Below are positions 60,685 to 64,000 of a stretch of 64,000 nt of DNA, piece after piece. Position 1 is the first letter of the stretch; each line of letters starts with the position of its first letter. The notes beneath the pieces were generated by a model. It made no database searches. It was not told the origin of the DNA and saw nothing but the letters and a program-made list of their open reading frames with translations. The translations under genes and the position numbers were made by a program. Origin of the DNA: JAIVGV01 sp036389335 (GTDB lineage: Bacteria > Acidobacteriota > Blastocatellia > Pyrinomonadales > Pyrinomonadaceae); assembly GCA_036389335.1 (NCBI GenBank), contig DASVQC010000050.1:1-64000 (forward strand), written 5' to 3'.

Positions 60685-62943
60685 TTACAATTTCAGCCAG
60701 TCCGCGCGATCAGTCTCGCGGAGCGCGCCGACGGTTTCCGCGAGGCGCGCGTCCTCGTCCTCGTCGGCTCGGACGGGCACGAGCGCCCACGCCGCCCGGA
60801 GCGGCGCGTTGTCGCGCACGGTCCAGCAGAGGCTCTGCGAGGGGACGCGCTCGCCGTAGTCGCGCGAGGTCGAGCGCGCCTCGACTGCGGGCCGCGCTTC
60901 AGCGTCGAGCGGGACGACGAAGAGGCGCGCGCCGTTCGCGGCATCGTACAACTCCGCGCCGCCGTCGCGCACGCGGGCGACGACTCCCCGCCCGGCGTGG
61001 AAGCGGAAGCGGAAGGCGTGCGGGCCGCGCCCGGCGAGCGTGTCTTCGACGATGAAGAAGCGGCGGCGCTTGTCGAGCACGACGGCGCGCGCGTGGGTGA
61101 CCGGCGCGGCGAGTCGTTCGTAGCCGTGATGCTCGACCGAGACGAAGTCGCGCGCGCCGCCCGTCGACCAGCGCAGCAGGCGCGGGCGGGCGTCGTCTCC
61201 GATGCGGAAGGGCGCGCGCGCGTCGATCTCGTTCTGCTCCGCGCCGTCGATCTCCACGGTCGAGTGATGCGCCGTGGAGCGGAACTCGTGGCGCGCGGCG
61301 GGGTCTGCGGTGTAGACGTAGGTCCCGGGATCGACGACGAAGTGGGAGCCGCAGGCGGAGACTTCGACGGAGAGCGCGTCGTTGTGCGCGTGCGAGCCGC
61401 GCCCGCGCGCGCCCGCGCCGCACGCGCTCAGGAGCAGGTAGAGGTCCCGGTCGCGCAAGACGTACGCGCCCGCCTCGCGGAAGGCCGCCGACGGCGCGGG
61501 CCCGCCCGCCGTCAAATCTTCGTAAGCGCGCAGGCCCTCCGCGCCGAGCAGCCACAGCAGCTCGAACGGCGCGCGCGCCGTGAGCTTGAAGCGCGGCTCG
61601 CCGAAGGCCGCCGCGCCTAACCGGACGAGGTATGCGTGATCGTCGGCGGCGCGCTCGCAGAGCGGGAGGAAGCGCCCGCCGTCCGTGTCGCCGACGAGCG
61701 GCGCGCTCAAGTCCGGCCTCAGGTACGCGCGCGCGTACGCGAGCATCGCGCGCAGCTTCGACCGGTGGCCCTCCCCGATCTCGATCCCGTTCGCGCGGCA
61801 GAGCAGGAACGAGTAGAGGAACAGCTCCGAGACGAGGCGGTGATAGCCCGTCGAGGATTCGTAGTCCGCGCCGTCGGGCAGGACCTGCTTGTCCATCTCG
61901 CGCGGCATCTCTTCGAGGCCGAACTCGCGCCAGCCGCGCGCGGCTTCTAGCTCCGGCAGCAGCACGCCGAGCCAGAGCAGGCCGACGACGTTCGACAGGT
62001 AGTGGTTACTCGTCGCGAGGCGCGAGAACTCAAGGTGCGTGCGGACGAAACGCCCGTGCTCGTCGAGCGCGGCGAGCAGCGACGCCAGCCCGCCCTCGTC
62101 GAGCAGGGGCGAGCGGCGGAAGAGACGGAGCGCCAGCGTCAGGTTCACGGCGCGCAGCGCGACCTCCATCGCGCTCGCCCAGTTCGCGCCGCGCCCCACG
62201 GGGTTCTGCGCGCGCCAGCCCCGGACGTGCGCGAAGAATTTTTCCGCCAGCCGCTCGTCCGACGTGACGGCGTAGGCCTGCCCGAGCGCGACGAGATGGC
62301 CGAGCCGGTTCAGCTCCCACAGCACGCGCGCGTCGGAGCCGTCGCCGCGCAGGAGGCTCACGTCGGCGTGAAACTCGCGCGGCCAGCGCGCGCCCGAGAG
62401 GGGATCGCGCAGCCAGTCGACCTCCTCGCCGAAGTCGAACTCGCCGCAGCCGAGCAGAGACCACCGGTTCTCCCCGGCGATGCGGCGCGCGCGCGCGATC
62501 AGCTCGTCCGTCTCGCGCGGGAACTCCTCGCGCGCGAGGCGCGACAACTCTCCGGGCGCGGCTTCGAGCCCCGCGGGGAAGCGCGGCGACGCGCGCGTGC
62601 GGAAGTGCGCGAGCAGTTCGGCGGGCGACAGCGCGGCGAACTCGGCGCTCAGTCGCGCCGCGCGCGGGGTTTCGTCGCGGAGCGCGAGCGCCGCGCGCTC
62701 GCGGCTGACGCCGAGGCGTCGGCGCAGCCGCAGCAACGCTTCCGGCGCGAGGTCGCGCGCGCGCACGTCTCCGCGGAGCGCGGGGCGGCGCGAGGGCGGG
62801 AGGATTTTTTGAATCAGCTTCGCGAGGCGCGGGGCGGGCCGCCGGTCGGGCGGCGGGGGGGCGGCGGCGGGCCGCGCGTCGTGCGGTCGCGCGGCGGGGC
62901 CTTGCTCGTCGTCGCCCGCGGCGCGGCGTCCGTCGTCGTTCAT
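60685..62943 (-). CDS. Heparinase II/III-like polysaccharide lyase family protein
   Basis: A 752-residue protein. Residues 1-60 are low complexity. The helical (alpha/alpha) domain (about 150-450) carries 'NWASAMEVALRAVNLTLALR', 'HLEFSRLATSNHYLSNVVGL' (catalytic-type Asn-His) and 'SSTGYHRLVSELFLYSF' (Tyr-His). The beta-sandwich (about 470-740) has 'AGARGRGSHAHNDALSVEVS', 'FVVDPGTYVYTADP' and 'FRSTAHHSTVEIDGAEQNEI'. The key Asn, Tyr and His positions look intact. There is no signal peptide, so it may act in the cytoplasm on lipid-linked glycan or be exported unusually. The start ATG 62943 overlaps the wecB stop (ATGA). It is probably an editing or trimming enzyme of the cluster. Confidence 0.87.
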   Translation of the reverse strand: MNDDGRRAAGDDEQGPAARPHDARPAAAPPPPDRRPAPRLAKLIQKILPPSRRPALRGDVRARDLAPEALLRLRRRLGVSRERAALALRDETPRAARLSAEFAALSPAELLAHFRTRASPRFPAGLEAAPGELSRLAREEFPRETDELIARARRIAGENRWSLLGCGEFDFGEEVDWLRDPLSGARWPREFHADVSLLRGDGSDARVLWELNRLGHLVALGQAYAVTSDERLAEKFFAHVRGWRAQNPVGRGANWASAMEVALRAVNLTLALRLFRRSPLLDEGGLASLLAALDEHGRFVRTHLEFSRLATSNHYLSNVVGLLWLGVLLPELEAARGWREFGLEEMPREMDKQVLPDGADYESSTGYHRLVSELFLYSFLLCRANGIEIGEGHRSKLRAMLAYARAYLRPDLSAPLVGDTDGGRFLPLCERAADDHAYLVRLGAAAFGEPRFKLTARAPFELLWLLGAEGLRAYEDLTAGGPAPSAAFREAGAYVLRDRDLYLLLSACGAGARGRGSHAHNDALSVEVSACGSHFVVDPGTYVYTADPAARHEFRSTAHHSTVEIDGAEQNEIDARAPFRIGDDARPRLLRWSTGGARDFVSVEHHGYERLAAPVTHARAVVLDKRRRFFIVEDTLAGRGPHAFRFRFHAGRGVVARVRDGGAELYDAANGARLFVVPLDAEARPAVEARSTSRDYGERVPSQSLCWTVRDNAPLRAAWALVPVRADEDEDARLAETVGALRETDRADWLKL

Positions 62944-64000
62944 CGCGTTGCGTCGTGGGTCGCTTCGAGGAGCGCGTTGAGGACGCGGTCGGCGGCTTGG
63001 CCGTCCCAGAGCGGCGGGACGCTCTCGGGGGGCGCGTCGAGCGCGTCGGTCGCCGCGCGGACGATCCGCTCCTCGTCTGTGCCGACGACGCGGTTCGTGC
63101 CCATCGCGACGGTGATCGGGCGCTCGGTGTTCTCGCGCAGCGTCAGGCACGGGATGTTGAGCGCGGTCGTCTCCTCCTGCAAGCCGCCGGAGTCGGTGAG
63201 GACGAGGCTCGCGCCGCTCATCAGGCGGAGGAAGTCGAGGTAGCCGAGCGGCCCGGTGAGGCGCAGGCGCGGGAGCGCGTCGTCGGCGCGCTGCGACAGG
63301 CCGAACTCCGCGAGGCGCGCGCGCGTGCGCGGGTGGACGGGGAAGACGACGGGCAGCCGCTCGGCCACGCGTTCGAGCGCGGAGAGGATGCGCGCGAGCG
63401 TCGCGGCGTCGTCGACGTTCGACGGGCGGTGGAGCGTGACGAGGGCGTAGGCCGAGCCCTTGAGCCCCAAGTCCTCGCGCACGGTCGAGCGCGCGGCGCG
63501 CTGGAGCTGCGCGTAGAGCGAGTCGATCATCACGTTGCCGACGAAGCGTATGCGCTCGGCGGGGATGTTCTCGGCGCGCAGGTTCTCGTCGGCGTCGGGC
63601 GAGGGCGTGAGCAGGAGGTCCGCGATCTGGTCGGTGAGCAGGCGGTTGATCTCTTCGGGCATGGCGCGGTCGCGGCTGCGCAGGCCGGCCTCGACGTGCG
63701 CGACCTTGACTCGCAGCTTCGCGCAGACGAGCGCGCAGGCGAGGGTCGAGTTCACGTCGCCGACGACGACGACCCAGTCGGGCCGGTGTTCGAGCAGGAC
63801 GGGCTCGAAGCGCTGCATCACGGCGGCGGTCTGCTGCGCGTGCGAGCCCGACCCGACGCCGAGGTGAAAGTCCGGCTCGGGCAGGCCCAGATCGCGGAAG
63901 AAGGCTTCGGACATCAGCGCGTCGTAGTGCTGCCCGGTGTGGACGACGAGCGGCAGGAACTCCCCGGCGCGCCGCCGCATCGCCTCGACCACCGGCGCGA
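62940..64000 (-). CDS. wecB: UDP-N-acetylglucosamine 2-epimerase (5' end beyond window)
   Basis: About 353 residues are visible; the frame continues past the window edge, where the missing start should encode the usual 'GARPNFMK' region. It converts UDP-GlcNAc to UDP-ManNAc. Seen: 'VVHTGQHYDALMSEAFFRDL', 'VGDVNSTLACALVCAKLRVK', 'HVEAGLRSRDRAMPEEINRL' (catalytic His-Glu-Ala-Gly-Leu-Arg), 'TLHRPSNVDD' and 'LTDSGGLQEETTALNIPCLT'. All are hallmarks of the non-hydrolysing enzyme. Its stop overlaps the start of the lyase-like gene (ATGA), so the two are co-translated. UDP-ManNAc or a derived ManNAc-uronate would feed the polysaccharide. Confidence 0.93.
   Translation of the reverse strand, partial: APVVEAMRRRAGEFLPLVVHTGQHYDALMSEAFFRDLGLPEPDFHLGVGSGSHAQQTAAVMQRFEPVLLEHRPDWVVVVGDVNSTLACALVCAKLRVKVAHVEAGLRSRDRAMPEEINRLLTDQIADLLLTPSPDADENLRAENIPAERIRFVGNVMIDSLYAQLQRAARSTVREDLGLKGSAYALVTLHRPSNVDDAATLARILSALERVAERLPVVFPVHPRTRARLAEFGLSQRADDALPRLRLTGPLGYLDFLRLMSGASLVLTDSGGLQEETTALNIPCLTLRENTERPITVAMGTNRVVGTDEERIVRAATDALDAPPESVPPLWDGQAADRVLNALLEATHDATR

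Overview
The window is a GC-rich bacterial chromosome segment, roughly 70% GC by eye in most genes. It most likely comes from an Acidobacteriota genome of the Blastocatellia type. The pointers are a secreted VWFA-related protein of the acidobacterial kind (91-1131), a Ser/Thr kinase fused to a TolB/PD40-like propeller (3288-6098), a regulatory-domain TonB receptor (47247-49541), and a large exopolysaccharide locus rich in paralogous AsnB amidotransferases. The lineage is inferred from gene content only. I saw no rRNA, tRNA or CRISPR array.

Layout. 0-7 kb: VWFA protein, truncated beta-lactamase remnant, MerR/TipAS regulator with its own dyad promoter, receptor-type kinase, PfkB sugar kinase. 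7.26-9.67 kb: an island of lower-GC genes separated by two sites with the architecture of integron attC recombination sites. I read this as a small gene-cassette array with no integrase in view. 10-21.5 kb: housekeeping and periplasmic genes (galE, YtcJ-like amidohydrolase, M61 peptidase, FAD oxidoreductase, dxs, Spy-like protein), plus a frameshifted TPR remnant. 21.6-64 kb: a very large surface-polysaccharide region. It holds an initiating phosphoglycosyl transferase, many glycosyltransferases, three methyltransferases, sugar epimerases, three AsnB-type amidotransferases, a GT39-like membrane transferase, a two-domain dehydrogenase fusion, a heparinase-II/III-like lyase, a Wzm/Wzt-type ABC exporter and WecB. 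This region is interrupted at 33-36 kb by a TIR-STAND-TPR immune-like protein with a small XRE regulator. It is interrupted again at 44-49.6 kb by small secreted or hypothetical genes and a TonB-dependent receptor.

How the genes work together. WecB, the GalE-like and UDP-glucuronate-epimerase-like proteins and the fusion dehydrogenase would supply or modify nucleotide sugars. The sugar transferase at 21650 would load the first sugar on undecaprenyl phosphate. The glycosyltransferases extend the chain, AsnB homologues and methyltransferases decorate it, and Wzm/Wzt export it. The lyase-family protein may trim or edit the polymer.

The most striking non-coding feature is that many intergenic gaps, especially in the polysaccharide region, hold inverted repeats built from short tandem units. 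The unit differs from gap to gap, yet the two arms still match each other. Five genes take their stop codon and last residues from such an element, and one takes its start codon. The leading candidates for undescribed biology are this repeat system, the cassette array, and the TIR-STAND protein whose C-terminal half has a sharply different base composition.
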